Origin: an uncultured Opitutia bacterium
GTDB taxonomy: Bacteria > Verrucomicrobiota > Verrucomicrobiia > Opitutales > Opitutaceae
Direction: 5' to 3'
DNA length: 39,053 nt
NCBI GenBank assembly: GCA_903896015.1
Contig: CAITWF010000074.1
Span: 1-39,053, forward strand
The notes beneath the pieces were generated by a model. That model saw only the letters and a list, made by a program, of their open reading frames with translations, was not told the DNA's origin and made no database searches. A program made the translations under genes and the position numbers. Shown piece by piece: positions 25,930-34,894 of the stretch (its first letter is position 1; each line of letters opens with the position of its first letter).

Positions 25930-27135
25930 ATGAAGCCGTCCCTGGGGTGGACCATGTTGTCCCGCGCCGATATGCGACAAGCCGAACGCGCTTTGGAGAG
26001 CGGTGATCGTGGCACGCGTGACGAAATCGGCTTCCTCCTCATTCATCAGGCATTTGCGGACCGTTTTTTCCCCGGCACGTCGGTGCTCCACACTCGGTTG
26101 CGCTACGCTCTCTTCATTCCGTGGCTCTATCAGCGTGCAGCAGATTCGCCGCGCAGGGGACGCGATCTGGAGGCCCGGATTCGCGACTTACTGATCGAGC
26201 TGGTTCGGCGACTGAAATTGATCGGCAAGGAACCTCGCGGAGTGATCGGCGGCGACAAGCCCGACGAACTGACGGCGCAGCCGTCCGACGTATCCTACTG
26301 GGGTGCGCTCCGCACTTGGGGAATCGTCCTTGAGGATGTAACATCTAGGACGGAAGCACGGCGCCGACTTCAGGCGCAGCGGTCCCCCGGGCAGCGCGAT
26401 GAAAATGGCGACCGCATCGATGACGGCAGCATCGAAGTATTCCGCAGCCTGGTGGCGCCGCCCGACGATTGGGATAAATCCGACGGAGCGTTGAACTTCC
26501 CCATGCGCCCACGGGAACGAGAATTTCTCCGCGGAAGGTTGACCCAGCTTTTGAGGTCCGACGGAAAGCCCACGCTTCTCGCTCGCCTCATGGAAGCGCG
26601 CCGCTGCATTCACAATGATGCCTTTGCGTTGCCAAAGGCGCTAGATGCCGTGGCCGATGAGGACGACAAGCGGGCACTCGCGGTGGCACGAGATGCCGCA
26701 TCGTTGACCGCAATTGGTCGCGCCGTTTACGGCGCACTGGTCGAACACCTGCTCGCCGCCGACGGCATCAATATCGAGCCCACCTTCCGCAACCTGCTAG
26801 AAGAACATTTGGTCGATTTCGGTGCAGAGGCGGGTCGCTGCGACATCGTCGAACTCCAAGCGTTCATGCCGACCATGCCAAAGTATGTGCGTGAGGTCCT
26901 TCAGCAAACCAAGGACTTCGCTCGTCTCGGCGACCCGTCGCAGTTCGCGGGGCTTCTCACCTGCTACCGCGAGTCCGAATGTCGGCGCAAAGGGCAGCGC
27001 GCCCGTTTGGCCAATACCCATCGGGCGGCGCTGCGTCGGCGAGACTGGGACCCGCTTCAGCACAACACCGAACGACTCCACTACCGCTGGGGCGTCGTCT
27101 ACGACATGCTTAACGACCTCTTCGGCGAATCATGA
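25930..27135 (+). CDS. DUF6361 family protein, first gene of a DUF6361-PLD-helicase operon
   Basis: The 401-residue protein has the N-terminal pattern I associate with DUF6361: LGW near the start, RGTRDEIGFLLIHQAFADRF, FFPGTSVLHTRLRYALFIPW and SYWGALRTWG near 120. The rest is helical and charged, without a catalytic motif I can name. Family function is not known to me. The stop codon overlaps the start of the PLD-like gene (ATGA), so the two are translationally coupled. Co-occurrence with a PLD nuclease and a helicase suggests a structural, sensing or regulatory partner in a nucleic-acid-targeting system; that is inference. The ATG at 25930 is supported by the family-like start. Confidence 0.82.
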   Translation: MKPSLGWTMLSRADMRQAERALESGDRGTRDEIGFLLIHQAFADRFFPGTSVLHTRLRYALFIPWLYQRAADSPRRGRDLEARIRDLLIELVRRLKLIGKEPRGVIGGDKPDELTAQPSDVSYWGALRTWGIVLEDVTSRTEARRRLQAQRSPGQRDENGDRIDDGSIEVFRSLVAPPDDWDKSDGALNFPMRPREREFLRGRLTQLLRSDGKPTLLARLMEARRCIHNDAFALPKALDAVADEDDKRALAVARDAASLTAIGRAVYGALVEHLLAADGINIEPTFRNLLEEHLVDFGAEAGRCDIVELQAFMPTMPKYVREVLQQTKDFARLGDPSQFAGLLTCYRESECRRKGQRARLANTHRAALRRRDWDPLQHNTERLHYRWGVVYDMLNDLFGES

Positions 27136-28955
27136 AACGCGAAGCCTGGCCGATATTTTCTATCGTCGAAGTCCTGCGGCCGCCGGAGGGTTGGCGAACG
27201 GACCACGCGATCATCGCCACCTACTCCGCCGACCTCACCGTTATTGTCACGGCGCTTTTCGCGATGGCCGGTTGCGACCTCGACAATCGCCGAACCGGCA
27301 GCCGCATTGAACTGATTCGCGCGGTCGACTTGTTACGAGATCGGTTTCGCGTAGTGGTCCAAAAGAATCGGATCGCGGTGCCTCGAGCGTCCTCGCAGCA
27401 GACCATTCTCAAGTTGCTCGATCAGTTTGTATCCATCGTCGACGTCGACGAGGCGAAGCTGTCTTGGCACCCGAAAGTCATGCTTATCCGCTACACCCGG
27501 AAAGGCGACAGCTCCGATTTTCAATGGCGCCTCTGGCTGGGAAGCCGAAACCTCACCTCTGCTTCGAATTGGGACGCCGGCATCACGCTGAACAGTCGCG
27601 CCGATGGCGGCCGGAGCATTGATGGCCTTGCCACTCTTGCCAGGGAATTGGCCGTCCGTGCGGCTTTACCAAAGTTGAAAGCGGCCGCGCTGGCGACGGA
27701 GCTCGAAGGGCAGCGGTGGGAGTGTCCGCCCGGGTGCGATGCCGCAGTAATCCGCCTGCTGGGTCCCGGTCTACCGTCGATCAATCCTTGTGCGACCGAA
27801 GCGGTAGATAAGGTCATGGCATTTAGTCCATTTTTGGACTTGTCGACGGTTCGAGCGCTGGCGGCTTCGGGCGGCAGTCGAGCCAAGCGAACACTCATAT
27901 CAACCCGGCATGCTCTTCAAACCCTGCATCAGCAAGATGCGGGTGTTTTTTCAGGATTCGAGAATGTCAGCTGTTTCGGAGACCCAGAGCGACCCGCCGA
28001 AGGCACTGGGCTAGTAAGCGAGGAGGAGACCAGCTCAACGGAAACCCCCGACGCGGAGGATACCGCGATTGCTGGACTGCATGCTAAGTTGTTTTTCACC
28101 GAGAAAGGAGCCCACCGAACTCTCTGGATCGGCAGCGCCAATGCCACGGAGCGAGCGTGGAATGGACGCAACTACGAGGCTGTGGCGCGATTGACTGTGC
28201 CACGGGAAGTGTCCGCTTCACTGGAAGAATTCGCGCAACGTGCAGAACGTTTTTCCCCTGGCCCACCCCTGCCCGACCCGGACCAAAATGAAGCATTGCT
28301 CCATTTTGCCCGGCAATCGCTGTCAAACTCGTGGCACCTAAATCAAAAGGTATCGGGGTCCATGATTGATATTTCATGCGATGAGCCTCCCGCGACCGGC
28401 GATCCAGCCGTCAAAATCGAAGTCGCCGCGCTGGGCGGGCAGTGGACGCTTTGGCCAGCTGGAGCGCGCGAGGTGACCATTTCTCCTGATCCCCAAAATC
28501 CCGAGCGATCCGATTTCGTTCAGGTGCGGCTGGTCTGCGGCGACAAGAGTTGCGCATGGATCCAGATTGCTCCGTGCGACCCGCGCCCCGATGCCAAGCG
28601 GAACCGCGCGCTTGTGGCGCATTACTTGGATGCGTCTTCATTCATTCAGTGGCTGCGAAGTGTTCTGGCAGACGAAACCGACCACGAGGGCGGTGGCGAC
28701 TGGGATGGTCCTGATCGCGAACCCGTCGGACGTCCGGCTGGAAACCCAGCCACTCCCGCCGACATTCTAAGTGTGGAGGAAATTCTGCGTGCCTGGACTC
28801 GCAATCCCACGGTTTTCAATGAAGTCGATGCCAAGGTCCTGGACTACATTGGGGATATGCTGAACGTCGCAATTCAGCGCGGCCGCGGCGCTGACGAGAA
28901 ATCGTTGCGGTCATTTCAGACCCTATGGGAACAGATTGCGAGGGAGCTGAGGTGA
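27132..28955 (+). CDS. PLD-like nuclease with two HxK motifs
   Basis: The 607-residue protein has two phospholipase-D-type half sites. The first is SWHPKVMLI (H113, K115) followed by LGSRNLT (G137-S138, N140). The second is LHAKLFF (H317, K319) followed by IGSANAT (G334-S335, N337). Both lack the usual Asp six residues after the Lys, as in several PLD nucleases. A monomer with two half sites can form one active centre. The region from about 400 to 607 is unassigned. The gene overlaps DUF6361 upstream (ATGA) and the helicase downstream (GTGA). A nuclease acting on DNA loaded by the helicase is the natural inference. Confidence 0.85.
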   Translation: MKREAWPIFSIVEVLRPPEGWRTDHAIIATYSADLTVIVTALFAMAGCDLDNRRTGSRIELIRAVDLLRDRFRVVVQKNRIAVPRASSQQTILKLLDQFVSIVDVDEAKLSWHPKVMLIRYTRKGDSSDFQWRLWLGSRNLTSASNWDAGITLNSRADGGRSIDGLATLARELAVRAALPKLKAAALATELEGQRWECPPGCDAAVIRLLGPGLPSINPCATEAVDKVMAFSPFLDLSTVRALAASGGSRAKRTLISTRHALQTLHQQDAGVFSGFENVSCFGDPERPAEGTGLVSEEETSSTETPDAEDTAIAGLHAKLFFTEKGAHRTLWIGSANATERAWNGRNYEAVARLTVPREVSASLEEFAQRAERFSPGPPLPDPDQNEALLHFARQSLSNSWHLNQKVSGSMIDISCDEPPATGDPAVKIEVAALGGQWTLWPAGAREVTISPDPQNPERSDFVQVRLVCGDKSCAWIQIAPCDPRPDAKRNRALVAHYLDASSFIQWLRSVLADETDHEGGGDWDGPDREPVGRPAGNPATPADILSVEEILRAWTRNPTVFNEVDAKVLDYIGDMLNVAIQRGRGADEKSLRSFQTLWEQIARELR

Positions 28956-31900
28956 GCACGCGGCAAATCAGCCCGCCCAAGAATTTTCAGCAGGCGACCG
29001 TTCGCGCTGCCTTGAAAACACTCAGGGGTGAAGGTGCGCGACGATTTCTCGTCGCCGATGAAGTCGGCCTGGGAAAAACCGTCGTGGCGCGCACCGTCCT
29101 GCAACGACTCGTTGAAGGAAAGCGTAAGCCCCTCGTCGTTTTCTATGTGGCGAGCAACCTCAACATCGCGCACCAGAATCGAAACAAGTTGATCGAAATC
29201 CTCCCCGAGGGGGAGCAGAAGTCCGCCGTCGCTAAATCCGACCGACTGACACTCGCCGCCAATCCGGCCATGCGGCCGCGGCACGAACGCGTTCACCTCT
29301 ACACTCTCACTCCGGACACCTCGGCGCCGCAGTATCGTCGACGCGCCGGGATGGGGCGTTTGGAGGAACGCGCCCTCATCTATCGATTGCTCACGACGTG
29401 CTTTCCCAGCGTGGCGAAACCGTTTTTCCGAGATTTCTGCCGCGGAGGGGGTCGGAGCCAAAAACGCTGGTTAGAAGCGCTAAAAGCCCAAAGCCAGACG
29501 CGGCACGAACGCGCCTTGCGGGACGAATTCCTGAAAGCGATCCGGGCCGATGCGAGCCTTCTGATCGAGGTCGACATTCCGCAATCACTCCTCCGGATCG
29601 CATCGCAACCAGTCCCCTCCCGTGCCTTGGGCCGCCTTCGATCCGCGCTGGGACTCGCGGTCTTTCGCGTGCTCCAGCCGGATTTGATCATCTACGACGA
29701 ATTTCAGAAGTTTCGGGATCTTCTCATCGACCGGAAGGAGCCAAGCCACGATCCCTTGATTGCCTCATTTCGCGGCGAAGGGCCCAAGCCAGCGGCCGCC
29801 TTGCTGCTGCTTTCTGCAACGCCGTTTCGCCTCTATTCATCACGGTTAGATGACGCCGATGGATTCTCTCACCATCATGAGTTTTTCGAGCTGATCCGAT
29901 TCCTCTCCGACTCTGAATCCGGGCCGAAGAAGATCGAATCGAAGCTGCTGGAGTTTGGCGAACTCATGCAAAAGCGCGGCGAGGCGCCCGATCTCGCGCG
30001 CCTGGGAGCCTTGCGCTACGAAATCCAAAAGCTGTTGGCACCGATATTAAGCCGAACTGAACGAACACATTTCGAAGAAGGGAAAAGGCCGGCCATTCAC
30101 CCGAAGTCAGAAGTGCGCTCTGAAGACATCCAGCTCTTCAAACACTGGGTAGAGCGGCTACGCGAACGGACGTCCCAAAAACCTGGACGAGTTGATATGA
30201 CGAGCTTCGCCGTGCCGTTCTGGCTGTCGGTTCCGTTGCCCATCCAAATGCTGGGTCGGAACTACATGGCGTGGCGCAAGGCGAATAGGAGCAATCGGCG
30301 GCGGAACGAGCCGATCCTCCGCCAGAAGCACCGCGACCGGCTCAGAGCTCCAAAAATTTGGCCGCACCCTCAATTTCGAGAACTGAAAAAATTGGTCGGG
30401 CCTTCTCGACTGGTGCTACCGTGGGTTGCGCCGTCCGTGCCATGGTGGGACTTGAATGGGGCCTGGAACCAGCCGGACGCGGGCGGCGGAAAACTTCTGG
30501 TATTTTCACGATTCAAGGCAGTCCCCCAGGCGCTCGCGAGCATGTTGAGTTACGACCTGGAGTCGTCGTATGCGGCGCGACTTCGCCACAACTATCGTCG
30601 AGCCGGTCTGGCTCAACCGCTCCAGCTTCAGCCTAAGCGCGTGGCGCTCCTTGCACTCTTCTTTCCATCACCGACACTGATTGCCTATACGGATCCCCTG
30701 CGGGACAAGCCGGCCAGTTTGATTGCAGCGCGGGCATCGATGCGCCGCCAAGTGGGAGCGTTGCTACGAAAGCTGGGCGTCGCCATCAAGCGACGCGGTC
30801 AATCGCGTCCCCTCTGGAAACTGATCGGTGCACTGGAGGTTCAACGGTGTTTGATGCTGGGGGACGACGGACTCCCCAGTTGGGAAGAGATGAAACGCCA
30901 CTGGCGCAGAGTTGGTGCAGGACAAAAGGAGATCATGACCGGTGTCCTGAACCAATGGACCGTTGCTGCCTACGACTCGGTGACATCCGTCAGCCAGCGA
31001 GAGGCGGCAACACTGGCCGAATTCGCGTTGGCGGGACCAGGTGTCGCGCTCGGCCGAGCATTATTTCGATTCGATCCAAGTTGCGTGAAGAGCGACCGAT
31101 TCTCCGAGATCCTCGATCTTAGCTGGAATGGATTTCGGTCTTACCTCAATCGGTCGATTTTCCACGCGGCACTGACCCGTCGTGGTCAAACCTACACAAA
31201 GGCCGTTCTTTCCGCAGTAGTGGACGGCAATCTTGAATCCGTCATCGACGAACACCTGTGGGTCGCCGGACGCCTCGATGCCGACGCCGTCACACGATTT
31301 CCGCAGCATCTCAAAAACGTGTTTACGCTGCGCGAAGGGCGCCACCTGGTGCATGAACCCGGTGGAAAACCTGCTCAATTTCAACTGCGGTGCCATGCGG
31401 CAATGCCGTTCGGCGGAGCCAAAGTCGTCGACAAATCTGGCGCCGACGAGGGGAAGCTTCGAACGGACGAGTTGAGGCGCGCGTTCAACACACCGTTCTG
31501 GCCGCATGTCCTCGTCACGACATCGCTCGGGCAAGAGGGACTGGATTTCCACGTTTGGTGCCGGCAACTCTTGCATTGGGACTTGTGCCACAGCCCCCTC
31601 GATCTTGAGCAGCGCGAAGGACGGATCCAGCGATTTGGTGGTCTGTCCGTGCGGACCGCGTTGGCGAACGAACTCGGAAGTGATGCCCGCAAGGGTGCAA
31701 CCGGAAGCGTCTGGGGTTCGCTGGCCAATCTTGCCGAGCGAAAATATGACCACGATCCGTCCGGGCTCAGCCCGTGGTGGTCGTGCACCAACGAACGGAT
31801 CGACAATTTTTTCGTCGTGATGCCTCAATCCCGAGAAATCGCCCGCTTTGATCGGCTAAGTCATCAGCGCTGGCTCTATCGTTTGGCGCTCGGCCAGCCG

Positions 31901-32020
31901 CATCAGGAGGACTTTATCGAAAGCGTCTCAAGCCTGGCGCAAGATGACAGAAAGCAACATGTGCTGTGCCTCTCCGCGTGGAAGAATGGCGTCGATAAGA
32001 AAAGTGCCCCGCCCTCGTGA
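28952..32020 (+). CDS. Large SNF2-like superfamily II helicase, third gene of the block
   Basis: The preferred start is GTG 28952, overlapping the PLD-gene stop (GTGA) and preceded by an AGGGAG ribosome-binding sequence; it gives 1022 residues (an ATG at 28925 would add nine). Motif I is VADEVGLGKTVVAR at about 34-47, motif II is LIIYDEFQKF near 244, motif III is LLLSATPFRL near 285, motif IV-like KLLVFSRFKA lies near 515, motif V is TTSLGQEGLDFH near 855 and motif VI is LEQREGRIQRFGG near 885. A segment of about 330 residues separates motifs IV and V, far longer than in a minimal SNF2 core. It resembles DrmD in its ATPase motifs but has a different architecture. It ends the operon; no clear terminator follows. 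Confidence 0.88.
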   Translation: MSTRQISPPKNFQQATVRAALKTLRGEGARRFLVADEVGLGKTVVARTVLQRLVEGKRKPLVVFYVASNLNIAHQNRNKLIEILPEGEQKSAVAKSDRLTLAANPAMRPRHERVHLYTLTPDTSAPQYRRRAGMGRLEERALIYRLLTTCFPSVAKPFFRDFCRGGGRSQKRWLEALKAQSQTRHERALRDEFLKAIRADASLLIEVDIPQSLLRIASQPVPSRALGRLRSALGLAVFRVLQPDLIIYDEFQKFRDLLIDRKEPSHDPLIASFRGEGPKPAAALLLLSATPFRLYSSRLDDADGFSHHHEFFELIRFLSDSESGPKKIESKLLEFGELMQKRGEAPDLARLGALRYEIQKLLAPILSRTERTHFEEGKRPAIHPKSEVRSEDIQLFKHWVERLRERTSQKPGRVDMTSFAVPFWLSVPLPIQMLGRNYMAWRKANRSNRRRNEPILRQKHRDRLRAPKIWPHPQFRELKKLVGPSRLVLPWVAPSVPWWDLNGAWNQPDAGGGKLLVFSRFKAVPQALASMLSYDLESSYAARLRHNYRRAGLAQPLQLQPKRVALLALFFPSPTLIAYTDPLRDKPASLIAARASMRRQVGALLRKLGVAIKRRGQSRPLWKLIGALEVQRCLMLGDDGLPSWEEMKRHWRRVGAGQKEIMTGVLNQWTVAAYDSVTSVSQREAATLAEFALAGPGVALGRALFRFDPSCVKSDRFSEILDLSWNGFRSYLNRSIFHAALTRRGQTYTKAVLSAVVDGNLESVIDEHLWVAGRLDADAVTRFPQHLKNVFTLREGRHLVHEPGGKPAQFQLRCHAAMPFGGAKVVDKSGADEGKLRTDELRRAFNTPFWPHVLVTTSLGQEGLDFHVWCRQLLHWDLCHSPLDLEQREGRIQRFGGLSVRTALANELGSDARKGATGSVWGSLANLAERKYDHDPSGLSPWWSCTNERIDNFFVVMPQSREIARFDRLSHQRWLYRLALGQPHQEDFIESVSSLAQDDRKQHVLCLSAWKNGVDKKSAPPS

Positions 32021-32701
32021 CAGGATTGGGCCACCAAGCCGTCGATGCTCTCGGACGTATCTACGCCGTATAGCCGTCCAAGGTTGGTGCCGGCACCTTC
32101 GGCGAGATCGAGGTGCTGGAGGGCCATCGCCCAGTGGAGACTGCAAAATTTCGAGGCCTTTTTTCGCGATGTGGTATATTACCGACGTCGACGGCCGGTT
32201 CTCTCCAAACAACATGGTGAGCCTCGGTCGCCGGCGGGGGCTTAAGACTTTCTGCCCCTCTAGCCTTTCGCCTAACCACCGGCACGGAATGAAAGACAAC
32301 GGCGAAAGTCGTGGAGCGCGGCCTGCGTGTTCGTTAACAAGATCACGGGAACAGGCTCCGTAGCCGAAGGCATAAATCGAATTTCAAAGCAGCGAACGAG
32401 AGCGATGCGAAGCGCTCAATGCCACCTTGGTCCTGGGATTGAACACAAACCACCCCAGGTTAAAGCGTGATCCGGCCGAAAGGCGCGGGAGGGCTTCGTG
32501 GCGGGAGAAGGCTCCCGCGTCGGACAGCGGCACAACCAACGACGGTGCCACGAAGCTACAATGACCATACGGATACCTATACTGGGCTTTCGGTCTGTCA
32601 TCCTCATCCTCCACCGAGGGTGAGGTGTGTCCACCCCAGCCGTTTCCTGCCAACGCTTTGGTCTGTGCGAGGACGCGTGCGCACTTCCACCAACGGCAAC
32701 G
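32021..32701. other. Gene-poor stretch between the helicase and the recombinase operon
   Basis: About 680 bases hold only short overlapping frames on both strands, the longest about 90-140 codons. One minus-strand frame (32384-32653) is somewhat protein-like but matches nothing I know and has competing frames. I see no RNA gene, no repeat array and no terminator with a T-run after the helicase stop. Confidence 0.5.
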
Positions 32702-33046
32702 TCAGTCCTCCTCGTCACTGATCACGAGCGAGTGCGAAACCGGGTCGCCCTCCTCCGCCCAATTCCAACGCTCGCACGCGACCAGAGTGACGGTGACGTC
32801 CCAATCGGACACTAACTCCGTCAGAGCCGAAATAGGGAAGTCCTCGAGCACGACGGCCATTTCATCGCAGTCCCGCTGGGAGTAGATCGGGTCCGCGTTG
32901 AGCGTGTCCAAATAGCGAGGGAGGCAGGTCTCCGTCCAACGCACGCCATACTTGGTAGTCCGCCGCGCCCAGGTCAGAATCTCCTCGTGGGTGCCGTCGC
33001 GCCAGTGCGGAGCACGTCCGCGGCTGACGAGTAGACGAATTCTCAT
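32702..33046 (-). CDS. Hypothetical protein, 114 residues, coupled to the gene upstream
   Basis: The ATG at 33046 (MRIRLLVSRGRAPHWRDGTH) overlaps the stop of the gene at 33043-33699 (ATGA), which decides this start over one 69 bases further upstream. The product is acidic, with ERWNWAEEGDPVSHSLVISD at its C-terminus. No domain is recognised. It is the last of three coupled genes headed by a tyrosine recombinase, so it is probably part of the same mobile unit. Confidence 0.65.
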   Translation of the reverse strand: MRIRLLVSRGRAPHWRDGTHEEILTWARRTTKYGVRWTETCLPRYLDTLNADPIYSQRDCDEMAVVLEDFPISALTELVSDWDVTVTLVACERWNWAEEGDPVSHSLVISDEED

Positions 33047-33699
33047 GATGGCCCAGAGCTGCCCACCACGCGGTCCTCCGTGCGCGCTTTTGCCTGCACA
33101 AGGAAGGTCCCGCACGGTTCACCGGAGCCCAAAATCTTAATCGGTCGGCCCACCGGACCGAGGACATGCAGCGCAGCATAGTCATCGTCAGACAATTGCA
33201 GGTTAAACCAAAGCTGGCGCCGCAGGAAGGCCGACACGGCGCCATGGACGCTCGGCAGAACCACTGGCGGCTCCTCCTCCGAGTGAACAAACCACTCGCT
33301 CAATCCAGGCCAGCCGTCCTGCAGCAACGTCTCACGGTTTAGAATCGTGCAGCGCAGGTAGTGGGCGCAGGCCGTGTCAAGGGCGCCGATGGTCAGGATA
33401 TCGACCGTTGGTTTGCCGTCCACCGGCACAACGAGATTCCGCTTTTCGAACAAACGCCATGCACCGAGGGCCGACAGGTTCAGGAGTCGTCGACTATCAA
33501 AGGCACGTCGGAGGTGCCCCGCAAAATCGTCCGCCACGCCACAGATTGTCGGACGGGACTCGTTCTCGAAGCGGTGCGATGCTTTGAGCGCAGAGCTCAC
33601 CCGCTCGCGCAGCCCTGCCTCGCTGACAGCCATGATCCTCGCGTTGTAGCTTTGAGGATCGAGGATCCATACATAGATCGGAGGGGGCAGGATTTTCAT
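33043..33699 (-). CDS. Hypothetical protein, 218 residues, coupled to the recombinase
   Basis: The ATG at 33699 (MKILPPPIYVWILDPQSYNA) shares one base with the recombinase stop (TGATG); a TTG at 33702 would add one residue. The protein is soluble and mixed alpha/beta, with GALDTACAHYLRCTILNRE in the middle and LHVLGPVGRPIKILGSGE near the end. I do not recognise a family. Coupling to an integrase suggests a role in integration, excision or its control, but nothing in the sequence proves this. Confidence 0.7.
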   Translation of the reverse strand: MKILPPPIYVWILDPQSYNARIMAVSEAGLRERVSSALKASHRFENESRPTICGVADDFAGHLRRAFDSRRLLNLSALGAWRLFEKRNLVVPVDGKPTVDILTIGALDTACAHYLRCTILNRETLLQDGWPGLSEWFVHSEEEPPVVLPSVHGAVSAFLRRQLWFNLQLSDDDYAALHVLGPVGRPIKILGSGEPCGTFLVQAKARTEDRVVGSSGPS

Positions 33700-34412
33700 C
33701 AAGACGGTGTTAAGCCAACGGAGGACATGCCACTGTCAGAGGCTGCGCTCTCGGCGGGAAATTTCTCCCCGCCCGTGGTCTCATCACGGACATGCCGGCG
33801 CGACAGGTTCAGGACCGCTTGCGTCGCCGCCTCGCCATCGGTCTCGAGAAAAAGGTAGCCGGCGGTCGTAAGTGCGCTCGCATGTGAAACACTGCGGCGC
33901 GCGATCTCCAGGTTGGTCGCCTCAAAAATTCGGCGCACAAAACGCCGGCGAAGCGAGTGACCGGCCCAGGTTCGCGCAGGATCACAGCCCGCCTGCAGAA
34001 AGATTTTACGGATGATTCGCCAGGCTTGGACGCGGGAGAGATGTTTCCTGCCATCACGTCCGGGAAAGAGCGGTGCCTGCGGCCAAAGCGGACCCTGCCG
34101 TTCGCGGTCCTCGAGGAAGTGCGTGAGATATTCCCGCGCGTGATCGTTCAGCGGGATTTCCCGGCTCCGGACTGAGCGGGCGCGGACCGCGCCAACTTTC
34201 CCGGCCTTCAAAAATCGGCGACTGATTCGCAGGACCGAAACGCACGCGCCATTCCGCCAGACCGCCCCCGTCGGCAGGCGACACAGTTCGGTCAAGCGCA
34301 GTCCCGTTTCGAAGCCGAGGATGACAATGACCTGCTCGGAGAGCGGAAAGAACTTCAACGCGGCGATGACGCGTTGCTCGTCGAGTTCGGTCGGACAGGA
34401 AGCGCGGAGCAT
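33699..34412 (-). CDS. Compact tyrosine recombinase (integrase)
   Basis: The start at ATG 34412 (MLRASCPTELDEQ) gives 237 residues; the frame stays open to an ATG at 34562, but those 50 extra residues are low in complexity and unlike protein. Catalytic residues are visible: Arg in FETGLRLTEL, HxxR in GHSLRRRFVRR, the second His in VSHASALTT, and the nucleophile Tyr in AGYLFLE. The N-terminal SAM-like DNA-binding domain normal in phage integrases is short or absent. The enzyme would cut and rejoin DNA at attachment sites by a 3'-phosphotyrosine intermediate. It heads a coupled operon with two unknown genes and lies about 3.3 kb from the tRNA-Leu fragments, a likely but unproven target. Confidence 0.85.
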   Translation of the reverse strand: MLRASCPTELDEQRVIAALKFFPLSEQVIVILGFETGLRLTELCRLPTGAVWRNGACVSVLRISRRFLKAGKVGAVRARSVRSREIPLNDHAREYLTHFLEDRERQGPLWPQAPLFPGRDGRKHLSRVQAWRIIRKIFLQAGCDPARTWAGHSLRRRFVRRIFEATNLEIARRSVSHASALTTAGYLFLETDGEAATQAVLNLSRRHVRDETTGGEKFPAESAASDSGMSSVGLTPS

Positions 34413-34562
34413 GGGGAAAAGCTGCAAATCAGCGGAAGCGGCGCCCGCGGCCGCGCGCACGGTAACGGCGATAAGAAATTTCCCGGGGGCGATCCGGCGG
34501 CTCGAATCCCCGGAGGGTCGGAGTCCGTGATTTTCGCCCGCGCCGGAACGCCGCCTGCCCAA

Positions 34563-34894
34563 TCAAAAAAAACACCTTCACGATCCCCAGGGCGATGCGT
34601 GGCAATCCGGCAGCGAGGTGCAGCGAAAACAAAATCCAGGCGACCCCGACACAAGTGACGGGATCAGTATATGTGAGAGACCAGGACATGCCGCAGAGCT
34701 GCGCCGCCCCCTCCGCGCTCCTTCCTCATCCCGCCCCGCCGCGCAGTCCGCTCGGACAGGAAACAAAACGCCCAAGGTGTTTCATCGCGCCCGCCGGTGC
34801 GCCAAGTGCGACCCGCGCACAACGCTGAATCGTTCCTTCACGGTCCAGAGTCATTGGCCGGCCTCGCCTTCGAGCAAAAAAATGTTCGTCGGGG
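34563..34894. other. Intergenic stretch between recombinase and helix-turn-helix-like gene
   Basis: GC-rich sequence upstream of the recombinase with several short frames on both strands and no recognisable gene or RNA. It should contain the recombinase promoter, but no convincing -10/-35 pair was found. Confidence 0.4.

Noticed and set aside
32384-32653. Minus-strand 89-codon frame
   Set aside because: No recognisable family, and competing frames of similar length overlap it; kept only in the note on the gene-poor stretch.
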